From Verrucomicrobiota bacterium (lineage in GTDB: Bacteria > Verrucomicrobiota > Verrucomicrobiia > Chthoniobacterales > UBA10450): 5,649 bases of DNA. The notes below the pieces were generated by a model that worked only from the letters and a program-made list of their open reading frames with translations, ran no database searches and was not told the origin of the DNA. The stretch covers positions 1 through 5,649 of the forward strand of contig QHOR01000251.1 in the NCBI GenBank assembly GCA_003219395.1. Reading direction: 5' to 3'. The translations under genes and the position numbers were made by a program. Each line of letters starts with the position of its first letter. The stretch's first letter is position 1. Below, piece by piece: positions 1 to 5,649 of the stretch.

Positions 1-1882
1 ATGATTTTCCATCGACGGTGAGAACGGATTTCGCGTAATCGATCGTGATCTCCGGTCCGACAGTGGTGGGTGCGCGATTGGTTAGCGTCTCACGAAGGTG
101 GGTTATCAATTCGGGGCATTCGAACACCACAAAGCCGTTGTTAAACGCGTTGCGTTTGTAAGTCTCCGAGAAACTTCCAGCAATCACGCAGGGGATTCCT
201 TTGAACTTGAGAGCTGTGGCGGCTTGTTCGCGACTCGAGCCAGTGCCGAAGTTGAATCCGGCGACGACGACATCACCCTTTTGATAGAGCGCGTTGAAAT
301 TCGGATCGTAATTTTCAAACGTGACCGCAGCCATCTGTTCCGCCGTCATGTCGTCGCGATAGGTGTGTTTGCCGGCGTAAATTCCGTCGGTGTTCAAATT
401 GTCTTTGTCGATCAACAGAACGCGACCGTGCACGCTGGACGGGAAACCTTCCATAATCCGCACCGCCGCTGACGACCTCGATTTCCTTTCAGGACGCCGA
501 ACAGCCGTGCCTGCGGGGCGCTCGCTGAAATCAATCGGCGCGCAAATGAATCCGGCTAGTGCGCTGGCAGCGACCACAGCAGGCGAGGCGAGATACACAA
601 GCGCGTCACGATCGCCCATGCGTCCTTTGAAATTGCGATTGGTTGCGCTAATCGCGGTTTCCCCTTTTTGCACCAGACCGCGTCCCAATCCAATGCATGC
701 GCCACACCCCGGCGGTAACGGAATCGCACCTGCGCCTATCAGAGTTTCCCAATCACCGTTCGATTCCGATCGGGCCTGCACTTCGGCGCTCGCCGGAGCG
801 AGATAAAACTCCACGCCATCGGCCACGCGTCCGCCCCGAGCGCGCACGACTTCTGCGGCGTCGTGCAAATCTTCGAAACGCGCGTTTACACACGAGAGCA
901 GGTAGGCCTTTTGAATCGGCACGTGCTTCGGTTCCATTTCCGTTAGCGACACCATCGTTTTAACTTCATTAGGTCCGGATACGTGCGGAACGACAGTCGC
1001 GAGATCCAGCTCCAGCTCGATTGCGTATTCCGCGTCGGGATCGGCGCTGAGTTCGCTTCGAGTTTTCCACCATTCGTCGATATCGCTATTCGTGTAACCG
1101 GAGCGACTCGACGCGCCTCGCGTTCCCGGGCGTTTCGGGTTTGTGAACTCGGGGACGCGGGAGCGCAGATAATTCACCGTCACTTCATCGAATGGGAATA
1201 CGCCCGCCAGCGCGCCCCATTCAGTGGTCATGTTGGCAATGGTCATGCGCGCTGACATTGCAAGATTCGTCACGCCGTCGCCTGTGAATTCGACAGCATG
1301 ATTAAGCACTTCGTCTTTGTTAAAGAGTCCACACAACGCGATGATCACATCCTTGCCCACCACACCCGGCGGGAGGGAGCCGTTGAGGATCACCTTCGCC
1401 ACACGTGGAACCTGCCACCAGGTGACGCCTGTTGCCCAAATACTCGCGGCATCGGTCCGCACCACCGGCGTGCCGAGCGCGGCCGCGGCGCCGTACAAAT
1501 TCGAGTGCGAATCACTCGCTACCACCAGGGAACCCGGAACAACATAGCCTTGTTCGACCATCACCTGATGTGAGATGCCGGTGCCTGGCGGATAGAAATC
1601 GACGCCATGTTCGCGAGCGAACGCTTCAATCTTCGCGTATTTGGCCAGATTTTCTGGCGAAGTATTTTGAATGTCGTGATCGATGGCAAATACTGGCTGC
1701 GCCGGATCTGCGATGGACGTCGCACCGATCTGCTTGAACTTCGGGATGACCGCGCCCGTGTTGTCGTGCGTCATCACATGACGCGGACGGATCGAAATAA
1801 AATCGCCACTGCGAACGATTGTGCCGGACGCGAGTCCATCAGCGTGACGCGCTGCAATCTTTTCAACCAATGTCAGGTTCAT
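1..1882 (-). CDS. Homoaconitase / aconitase-superfamily hydratase, fungal Lys4-like (3' end outside window)
   Basis: The frame is open for 627 codons from the ATG at 1882-1880 to the left edge, with no stop; a few tens of C-terminal residues are probably missing compared with yeast Lys4. Lys4-type enzymes dehydrate homocitrate and rehydrate homoaconitate to homoisocitrate in the alpha-aminoadipate lysine pathway, using a 4Fe-4S cluster. Seen here: the N-terminal catalytic region with HDIQN (69-73), SDSHSN (123-128) and RTDAASIWATG (142-152); cluster cysteines C331 (LLSCVNAR) and C393/C396 (GCGACIGLG); a linker around 450-480; then the swivel domain with NTDGIYAGKHTYRDD (497-511) and GTGSSREQAA (546-555). 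The segments around TIANMTTEWGAL (214-225) and TDGIY are very like fungal homoaconitase, more so than bacterial LeuC or AcnA. An in-frame TAA lies 8 codons upstream, which fixes the start; the ribosome binding site is poor. The family call is firm, but the substrate is inferred: aconitate or another 2-hydroxyacid is possible. The basic linker AVRRPERKSRSS (459-470) looks atypical. Confidence 0.9.
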   Translation of the reverse strand, partial: MNLTLVEKIAARHADGLASGTIVRSGDFISIRPRHVMTHDNTGAVIPKFKQIGATSIADPAQPVFAIDHDIQNTSPENLAKYAKIEAFAREHGVDFYPPGTGISHQVMVEQGYVVPGSLVVASDSHSNLYGAAAALGTPVVRTDAASIWATGVTWWQVPRVAKVILNGSLPPGVVGKDVIIALCGLFNKDEVLNHAVEFTGDGVTNLAMSARMTIANMTTEWGALAGVFPFDEVTVNYLRSRVPEFTNPKRPGTRGASSRSGYTNSDIDEWWKTRSELSADPDAEYAIELELDLATVVPHVSGPNEVKTMVSLTEMEPKHVPIQKAYLLSCVNARFEDLHDAAEVVRARGGRVADGVEFYLAPASAEVQARSESNGDWETLIGAGAIPLPPGCGACIGLGRGLVQKGETAISATNRNFKGRMGDRDALVYLASPAVVAASALAGFICAPIDFSERPAGTAVRRPERKSRSSAAVRIMEGFPSSVHGRVLLIDKDNLNTDGIYAGKHTYRDDMTAEQMAAVTFENYDPNFNALYQKGDVVVAGFNFGTGSSREQAATALKFKGIPCVIAGSFSETYKRNAFNNGFVVFECPELITHLRETLTNRAPTTVGPEITIDYAKSVLTVDGKS

Positions 1883-1980
1883 ACCGACGCAAATAACTTA
1901 TCCAGCTCTAGCTGACGCGTCCAGCGTTGCTGTAGCCGGCATCACCGATCCCGGCCACACATGTCCGAATCCCTGGCGGA
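1883..1980 (-). other. 98-base spacer between HD-like gene and homoaconitase gene
   Basis: This is the gap between the stop of the HD-like gene and the start of the homoaconitase gene, both on the minus strand. It contains only short, weak inverted repeats (for example GCCGG...CCGGC on the minus strand) without a following T-run, so no intrinsic terminator is visible and read-through is plausible. No clear Shine-Dalgarno sequence lies just before the downstream ATG. No promoter could be assigned with confidence. Confidence 0.4.
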
Positions 1981-2580
1981 TCACTTCTTTGCGGGGCGTT
2001 TGCCCAGATTTTTCGCGATATCGAAGTCCACGAAATCGGCGTGATGAAAAATGATCGACTCGATCGAGCGCTCGACCTTGTCACCTTCATGACTGTGTGT
2101 GGCGATGATGTGAAGGACAGCGCCGGGAATGCCGTGTTTGTAAGCGAGCGCGACGCCGCTGAACGGATGCCGCACTTGCTGCCCAAATTTGCCCTGGATC
2201 ACATTGCCTGAAGCGTCCTTGTCGTACTCAAGCGGTTTGCCCACGTCCGCCAGCAGCGCGCCAGCAATGAGGTAGTCGCGCTGAATAGGTATGCTACAGC
2301 GAAAAGACTTCTTAAGGACGTCGGCGATGGCGATGCATTGTTGCGCACAGGAATTCAGGTGCTCGATGAAAGTCATCTTGATGTCGCCAGCCAGGAGGGT
2401 GAATTTCACGGCACGCAGCTCGTCGAAGGTCCAACCTTTCCCTCCGCAGCCAGTGGTGATGGCCTCGCTCCAGACCGACGCGACTTTTTCCCGCAGAGCC
2501 TTGTTCTTAATTCGCCTGATGCTGGGAAAAAGTTGCGCGATTTTACTGACGCCGTAGACGGTCGGTTCGCTTGCTTTCAT
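1981..2580 (-). CDS. HD-domain-like protein with degenerate HD pair
   Basis: This is a 199-residue soluble protein without a signal peptide or membrane segment. It resembles small HD-superfamily metal-dependent phosphohydrolases. Visible elements: H74 in FIEHLNSCAQQC as the likely first metal ligand; the motif GALLADVGKPLEY (107-119), matching the usual 'LLHDVGK' but with Ala at 111 before D112; RHPFSGVALAYKHG (137-150); HIIATHSHEGD (157-167) with H157, H162 and H164; and FHHADFVDFD (178-187) with H179, H180 and D182, D182 being the likely last ligand. The downstream histidines resemble the extra metal ligands of some HD proteins, so activity with altered metal binding is possible, as is a binding-only role. 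The substrate is unknown. The ATG at 2580-2578 is preceded by a weak GGA about ten bases upstream. The gene lies 98 bases before the homoaconitase gene on the same strand and may be co-transcribed with it. The frame of the upstream broken small gene overlaps its start by about 38 bases. Confidence 0.75.
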   Translation of the reverse strand: MKASEPTVYGVSKIAQLFPSIRRIKNKALREKVASVWSEAITTGCGGKGWTFDELRAVKFTLLAGDIKMTFIEHLNSCAQQCIAIADVLKKSFRCSIPIQRDYLIAGALLADVGKPLEYDKDASGNVIQGKFGQQVRHPFSGVALAYKHGIPGAVLHIIATHSHEGDKVERSIESIIFHHADFVDFDIAKNLGKRPAKK

Positions 2581-2863
2581 GAAGGTTAATTCCGTTCAAT
2601 TGATATTTTTGTGGTTTTGAAGACGTTCTTTCTATCATTTTTCTGGCTTCCAGATCCAGCTTAATCGTTTCTCCATACCAGCTTATACTTCCTGAAAATC
2701 TGCCGCTGAAACTCTTGTTGAGCTCGCTGAATAACTCGCGGTAAGTGAGCTGCCTTTTTTCAAAGCCGATAGAATGGCTTTCTTAAGTGTGTCGTATTTT
2801 TGCTTGCTAGTATTTTCCTGTTTTACCCAACGGATGTTTAGAAAAAGTTCTCTCTTCTGCCAT
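2543..2863 (-). pseudogene. Small DUF6958-like gene interrupted by two frameshifts
   Basis: Three consecutive reading frames on the minus strand together give one plausible protein of about 90-105 residues. From the ATG at 2863-2861 the first frame reads MAEERTFSKHPLGKTGKY and stops at 2809-2807. The +1 frame continues with TSKQKYDTLKKAILSALKK. A third frame continues with LTYRELFSELNKSFSG, then SISWYGETIKLDLEARKMIE and RTSSKPQKYQLN, and reaches a stop only at 2543, inside the HD-like gene. One A fewer in the A4 run at 2813-2816 and one A more in the A6 run at 2755-2760 would restore a single frame. The 'HP.GK.G...KYD..K.AIL' start and 'S..WY..T.KLDLEAR..IER' end match my recollection of the DUF6958 family (small proteins, unknown function, perhaps a winged-helix-like fold). 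Family assignment is from memory. It may be a decayed gene or an intact gene with sequencing errors. Confidence 0.6.
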
Positions 2864-2865
2864 TT

Positions 2866-2875
2866 CTCCTCTTCC
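2866..2875 (-). promoter_or_regulatory. Strong ribosome binding site of the small broken gene
   Basis: On the minus strand the purine-rich sequence GGAAGAGGAG ends two bases before the ATG at 2863-2861; the GGAAG part lies within the usual range of spacing. It is the best Shine-Dalgarno-like sequence in the window and supports that ATG as the start of the DUF6958-like gene. Confidence 0.55.
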
Positions 2876-2900
2876 TTTTAACGCGTCTCAACCAGTCATA

Positions 2901-3741
2901 CTAAGGTATCACTGTTAATGTCATGTTATTGCCATCGCCACCTTGGTAATTCACTTGGTAAGTGTTAGCATTGGCCGTAAATGTAGAGCCGTCTGGAAGA
3001 TTGCTGAACGTGCCTGCGATTGGTGTCGCCGCAGTGTTATCAATCACAGTAAAAACTGTTCCCGCCGGAAGTGTACCGGTGCCTAGATCAGTAAAGGCAA
3101 ACTGTGAGCCGCTGTTATTGATCACACCATTAGCGACGACTTGGTCGACAATCGCTGTGTTACTGTTCAACTCCACTGCATAAGTCGAGTCGGAGTTGAA
3201 TGTCAGCGAACTTTCGATGGTAAGAGTCAGGTGTTAGAACCGCCCCAGGTCCAGCTCCTGTCCCGACAGTCACTGCGCCGGCGATAATGCCCTTGCCGCT
3301 CAGTGTGCCCCCGTTGACCTGGACGCGGCCACTTCCAGTGCCTGAACCGGTCTGGTTGTTGATCGTGAGTAAGCCGTGTTCGATGGTGGTACCTCCCGTG
3401 TACGTGCTCGCGTGGCGAAGATTCAGTTTACCGGTGCCGACTTTCGTCAAGGAACCGCCGACACCCCCAGCGATTCCACCGTCTTGGATGACGCCGGAAA
3501 AAACAGTGCTCAGATTATTACGGCCCACTCCCAGAGGCTTAGCGCCCAGAAAAACGTCTCCATCACCTTCGAGCGAACCGATCGTTACGCCTGCGAAAAA
3601 GTGATCGCTGATGTCCAGACTGCCGTTGCCGAAAACTTTCACACGCGCGGTGTTACCACGAGTCCTGGCGTTAAACTGGATCGAACCACCCTCACCTCCT
3701 CCCGAGCCGCCATTGGCGATCAATGTGGCATTGTCCGCATG
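2901..3741 (-). repeat. Diverged direct repeat, copy A (tandem gene duplication)
   Basis: The 3' half of the broken beta-repeat gene matches 4694-5554 along its full length, in the same orientation. Long stretches such as CCTGCGATTGGTGTCGC are identical on the plus strand (at about 3014 and 4806), and overall identity is roughly three quarters by eye. The copy is 20 bases shorter overall: 26 bases fewer at 3228-3234, and 6 more near the ISDHFFAG codons. Confidence 0.75.
3355..3456 (-). other. Autotransporter-associated beta-strand repeat motif in the broken gene
   Basis: The encoded segment GSLTKVGTGKLNLRHASTY followed by TGGTTIEHGLLTINN matches the signature of the autotransporter-associated beta-strand repeat (TIGR02601/PF12951, typically 'LTKxGxGTLTLSGxNTYTGGTTVxxGTLxVN'). 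The motif is known from passenger domains of autotransporters and is abundant in large exported proteins of Verrucomicrobiota. Confidence 0.85.
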
Positions 3742-4179
3742 GGCTAAAACGCCGATCAGTGTCACACCGCCTCCGGCGCCCGTGACCATACCTCCATTAT
3801 TAATGAAAGTGCCGTGACCGGCATGGGCACGGTCGACTAGCTCGACCCTGCCGCCGTTTGCACCACTTACGGCGCCGCCATTGTTGGTGAAATTGCCATT
3901 GGCCGCCGTCGAGAAGATGCTGTTTACCCCGCCGAACCGGATAAGGCCGCCATCCGCTCCACTGACTTGTCCGCCATCGTTAGTGAATATGCCGTTACTC
4001 GCGGATGCGGTATCCTCGAACCCAACTAAACCGCCGCCAGCTGCGCTGACAGCCCCGCCTTCGTTGATGAAAATTGCATCTCCTGCGCTCGAGGCATTAA
4101 GGAAAACTATCTCCCCTCCGCCGTAAATTGACTGGCCTCCGCGGTTTGTATAAACAATCAGACTGCCTGCTGTCGCATT
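3658..4179 (-). repeat. Coding tandem repeats of 28 residues (about 84 bases)
   Basis: Six consecutive protein repeats of 28 residues (two of them 30-32) follow the pattern 'xAGNgtFiNNGGxVSGAgGGxvxFxxxa'. Examples are AGDAIFINEGGAVSAAGGG, ASNGIFTNDGGQVSGADGG, AANGNFTNNGGAVSGANGG and AGHGTFINNGGMVTGAGGG. The Asn-Gly-Gly turns and alternating hydrophobics fit coils of a parallel beta-solenoid, each repeat probably giving more than one turn. They have diverged at DNA level, so this is an old array, not a recent expansion. Confidence 0.8.
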
Positions 4180-4623
4180 GTTGGAGAATTGTATGTCGCC
4201 GATGTCGCTCGCGTGTACAGGAGTCACAAAATTCTGGGTGAGCCCGGAATTGTTCGTCATTCCACCGCCGATAATGCGCAGAGGAGTCGTGAACGAGAGC
4301 GGCGCAGTGATCGTAAACGCGCTTGCGTCCGGCCTAAACACGATGGCATTGACTTGCGTCTCGGCCGAGAGGAAAACGTCAGTCTTGTTGGAGGTCGCGA
4401 AAGTTGCCGTATCGGACGGCCCGTTCGGGATGGTTGCAAGTGTCCAATTGGCAGCGTGATTCCAATTGCGCGTGGGAGGACTCGTCAACCACGTGGCACT
4501 GCCGGCGTCGCTTGATTGAATATTGAGCAATAAGAGAAACGTCGGCAGAAGCCCGGCGATAAATGTGGTCTCGAGAAAATGCGCCAGCGCGCTCGGATTA
4601 AATATAATCGGTTCTTCGTTCAT

Positions 4624-4693
4624 GGGAGTCGTTTTTTTGTTAGATTGCCAAAGTTGGTTTCGCTTTCGTATAGCGTAGTTTGAGATCTCGAGA
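4624..4693 (-). other. 70-base spacer between tandem beta-repeat genes
   Basis: This is the short gap between the upstream paralogue's stop codon and the ATG at 4623. Just before that ATG the minus strand has an A7 run and CGACTCCC but no Shine-Dalgarno sequence. No terminator hairpin with a T-run and no convincing -35/-10 pair were found, so the two genes could share a transcript. Confidence 0.4.
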
Positions 4694-5554
4694 TTAGGGC
4701 ACAATCGTCAGAGTCAGATCATTGCCGTCGCCACCGGAGTAATTCACCTGGTAAGTATTGCCGTTGCTGGTGAACGTCGAGCCATCGGGAAGGTTGCTGA
4801 ATGTTCCTGCGATTGGTGTCGCTGAGGTATTGTCGATCACCGTGAAAACATTACCCACGGTGAATGTGCCGCTGCCAAGATCAGCAAAGGAAGTCTGCGC
4901 GCTGCTGTTAATGGTCACGCCGAGGGCAACGATTTTATCCACAGTTTCGCTACTGCTGTTTACTTCGATCTCGTAGGTCGCATCGGAGTTAAAGGTAAGG
5001 GGGCTCTGGATGGTGAGGGTGCCGGGGTTACTTCCATGGTGGTATCCGGGCGAGAGAGTTGCTTCGAGGCCACTTCCTGTGCCGAGAGTCACCGCTCCGG
5101 CAATGGTGCCCATGCCACCGAGCCTGCCGCGGTTCACCTGCACAGGACCGCTGCCCGTACCGGAGCGCCCCCTGGTGTTGACTATCAGTCTGCCACGGTT
5201 AACGGTCGTTCCGCCGGTGTAGGTGTTCCTATGGCTGAGAACCAGCTTGCCTGTGCCGATTTTGGTCAGTGATCCACCCGTGCCGCCAAGGTTTCCTCCG
5301 TCTTGGATCACGCCGGAAAAGTTCGTGCTTAGATTATTGCTGCCTACCGTTAGATTGTTGGCTCCCAGGAAAACATCCCCGTCACCTTCAATCGAGCCGA
5401 CTGTTAGGCCCGGGTGACCGCTGATATCCAGTTTGCCGTTGCCGAAAACCTCTACGCGCGCCGTGCCACCACGGGACTGGTCACAAAACCGAATAGAACC
5501 GCCCGTGCCTCCGCCTGAGCCACCATTGGCGATCAGCGTGGCATTGCCCGCGGA
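4694..5554 (-). repeat. Diverged direct repeat, copy B (tandem gene duplication)
   Basis: This is the partner of the repeat at 2901-3741. It comprises the shared 3' half of the upstream paralogue, from SAGNATLIANGG to the stop codon. Its frame is intact and it serves as the reference for locating the frameshift in copy A. Confidence 0.75.
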
Positions 5555-5649
5555 AGAGGAATTGAAGAATGTCGTCCCAGCTGCTTCTGCGCCGCTAGCG
5601 GTGGCGCCATTGGCGGTCACCGTAGCGTTGCCCGCGGTCGAGCGGGTAA
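4694..5649 (-). CDS. Beta-strand-repeat secreted protein, C-terminal part (5' end outside window)
   Basis: The frame is open from the right edge to the TAA at 4696-4694, about 317 residues. The GTG at 5620 is inside the gene (TAGNATVTANG) and is not taken as the start. Visible order: one complete and one following 28-residue repeat (TAGNATVTANG..., SAGNATLIANGGSGGGTGG); RGGTARVEVFGNGKLDISG; SIEGDGDVFLGANNLTVGS; SGVIQDGG; an autotransporter-associated beta-strand repeat at 5174-5272 (GSLTKIGTGKLVLSHRNTY then TGGTTVNRG); SGTGSGPVQVNRG; a linker LSPGYHHGSNPG; and the C-terminal module ending NGNTYQVNYSGGDGNDLTLT then IVP. It is the intact paralogue of the next gene downstream, aligned almost without gaps over about 280 residues. 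An extracellular or surface beta-solenoid is inferred; no barrel, LPXTG or PEP-CTERM anchor is seen. The single cysteine (FCDQS) is unusual for such proteins. Its signal peptide must lie beyond the window. Confidence 0.85.
   Translation of the reverse strand, partial: TRSTAGNATVTANGATASGAEAAGTTFFNSSSAGNATLIANGGSGGGTGGSIRFCDQSRGGTARVEVFGNGKLDISGHPGLTVGSIEGDGDVFLGANNLTVGSNNLSTNFSGVIQDGGNLGGTGGSLTKIGTGKLVLSHRNTYTGGTTVNRGRLIVNTRGRSGTGSGPVQVNRGRLGGMGTIAGAVTLGTGSGLEATLSPGYHHGSNPGTLTIQSPLTFNSDATYEIEVNSSSETVDKIVALGVTINSSAQTSFADLGSGTFTVGNVFTVIDNTSATPIAGTFSNLPDGSTFTSNGNTYQVNYSGGDGNDLTLTIVP
5174..5272 (-). other. Autotransporter-associated beta-strand repeat motif in the upstream paralogue
   Basis: The segment GSLTKIGTGKLVLSHRNTY followed by TGGTTVNRGRLIVN fits the same repeat signature as the copy at 3355-3456 and occupies the equivalent position in the protein. 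Confidence 0.85.

Larger units (their letters stand above)
2901..4623 (-). pseudogene. Secreted beta-strand-repeat protein, frameshifted
   Basis: From the ATG at 4623 the first frame runs to a stop at 3160; the remaining 108 residues (from about 3227, TLTIESSLTFNSDSTY onward) are in another frame and end at 2901. Numbering from this ATG: hydrophobic segment 20-34 (TFIAGLLPTFLLLLN) followed by SSDAGSA, a likely signal peptide although the n-region lacks basic residues; an N-terminal module with WNHAANWTLATIPNGPSDTATF (in two parts, 54-75); 28-residue repeats at about 149-322; an autotransporter-associated beta-strand repeat at 390-423 (GSLTKVGTGKLNLRHASTY then TGGTTIEHG); and the C-terminal module VFTVIDNTAATPIAGTFSNL. 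Such proteins form long right-handed beta-solenoids outside the cell. No beta-barrel autotransporter domain, LPXTG or PEP-CTERM anchor is visible. A TTG at 4704 would extend the frame by 27 residues into the previous gene and is less likely. The product would be about 573 residues if repaired. Confidence 0.85.

Noticed and set aside
98..1915. Numerous plus-strand open frames of 70-140 codons opposite the homoaconitase gene
   Set aside because: The minus-strand frame is continuous and matches homoaconitase throughout; the opposite frames overlap each other, are rich in Arg/Ala/His and have no recognisable domains.
1925..1965. Weak inverted repeat GCCGG/CCGGC in the spacer before the homoaconitase gene
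   Set aside because: Only five pairs with an 11-base loop and no following T-run; not credible as a terminator or riboswitch.
1908..2186. A 92-codon minus-strand frame overlapping the end of the HD-like gene and the spacer
   Set aside because: It lies in another frame of the HD-like gene, is Ser/Arg-rich without domain similarity, and its stop falls only shortly before the homoaconitase start.
3658..4179. Possible CRISPR or non-coding satellite array
   Set aside because: The 84-base periodicity is coding, diverged at DNA level and follows a protein pattern; there are no identical short repeats with unique spacers.
4685..4694. Perfect 10-base palindrome ATCTCGAGAT at the stop of the upstream beta-repeat gene
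   Set aside because: It is too short, with no loop or T-run, to be a terminator, and no second copy or operator context was seen; probably chance.
2962..5417. Proline/leucine-rich plus-strand frames opposite the beta-repeat genes
   Set aside because: They are antisense shadows of Gly/Asn/Thr-rich coding repeats; their Pro-rich composition follows directly from reverse-complemented glycine codons.

Overview
The window looks like a chromosomal segment from a Verrucomicrobiota-type bacterium, possibly one of the soil Chthoniobacterales/Spartobacteria. This placement is inferred from protein style: large secreted proteins with autotransporter-associated beta-strand repeats that end in a 'VFTVIDNT...GGDGN..LTLT.VP' C-terminus, beside a fungal-type homoaconitase. 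There is no rRNA or other phylogenetic marker to prove it. Everything recognisable is on the minus strand, so transcription runs from right to left. No tRNA, rRNA, CRISPR array, insertion sequence or convincing intrinsic terminator was seen.

In transcription order: (1) 5649-4694 is the 3' part of a gene for a repeat-rich secreted or surface protein; its start lies beyond the window. (2) 4623-2901 is a tandem paralogue with a signal peptide, a block of 28-residue glycine/asparagine-rich repeats, one recognisable beta-strand repeat motif and the same C-terminal domain. It is broken by a frameshift near 3228-3234, where it is 26 bases shorter than its neighbour. (3) 2863 to about 2543 holds a small gene resembling the DUF6958 family. 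It has a strong ribosome binding site but is interrupted by two single-base changes in A-runs. (4) 2580-1981 encodes a 199-residue HD-domain-like protein in which the His of the HD pair is replaced by Ala. (5) 1882-1 encodes a nearly complete aconitase-superfamily enzyme closest to fungal homoaconitase (Lys4). It keeps its three cluster cysteines and runs off the left edge.

The HD-like gene and the homoaconitase gene are co-oriented, 98 bases apart, and may be co-transcribed, but no known pathway joins them. The two beta-repeat genes are a diverged tandem duplication, probably of structural, extracellular proteins. The two broken genes lie next to each other between intact ones. They could be real decay or sequencing indels; read-level data would decide. 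I see no coherent new defence or biosynthetic system. The most notable points are the fungal-type homoaconitase in a bacterial context, its unusual HD-like neighbour, the two broken genes and the tandem repeat proteins.
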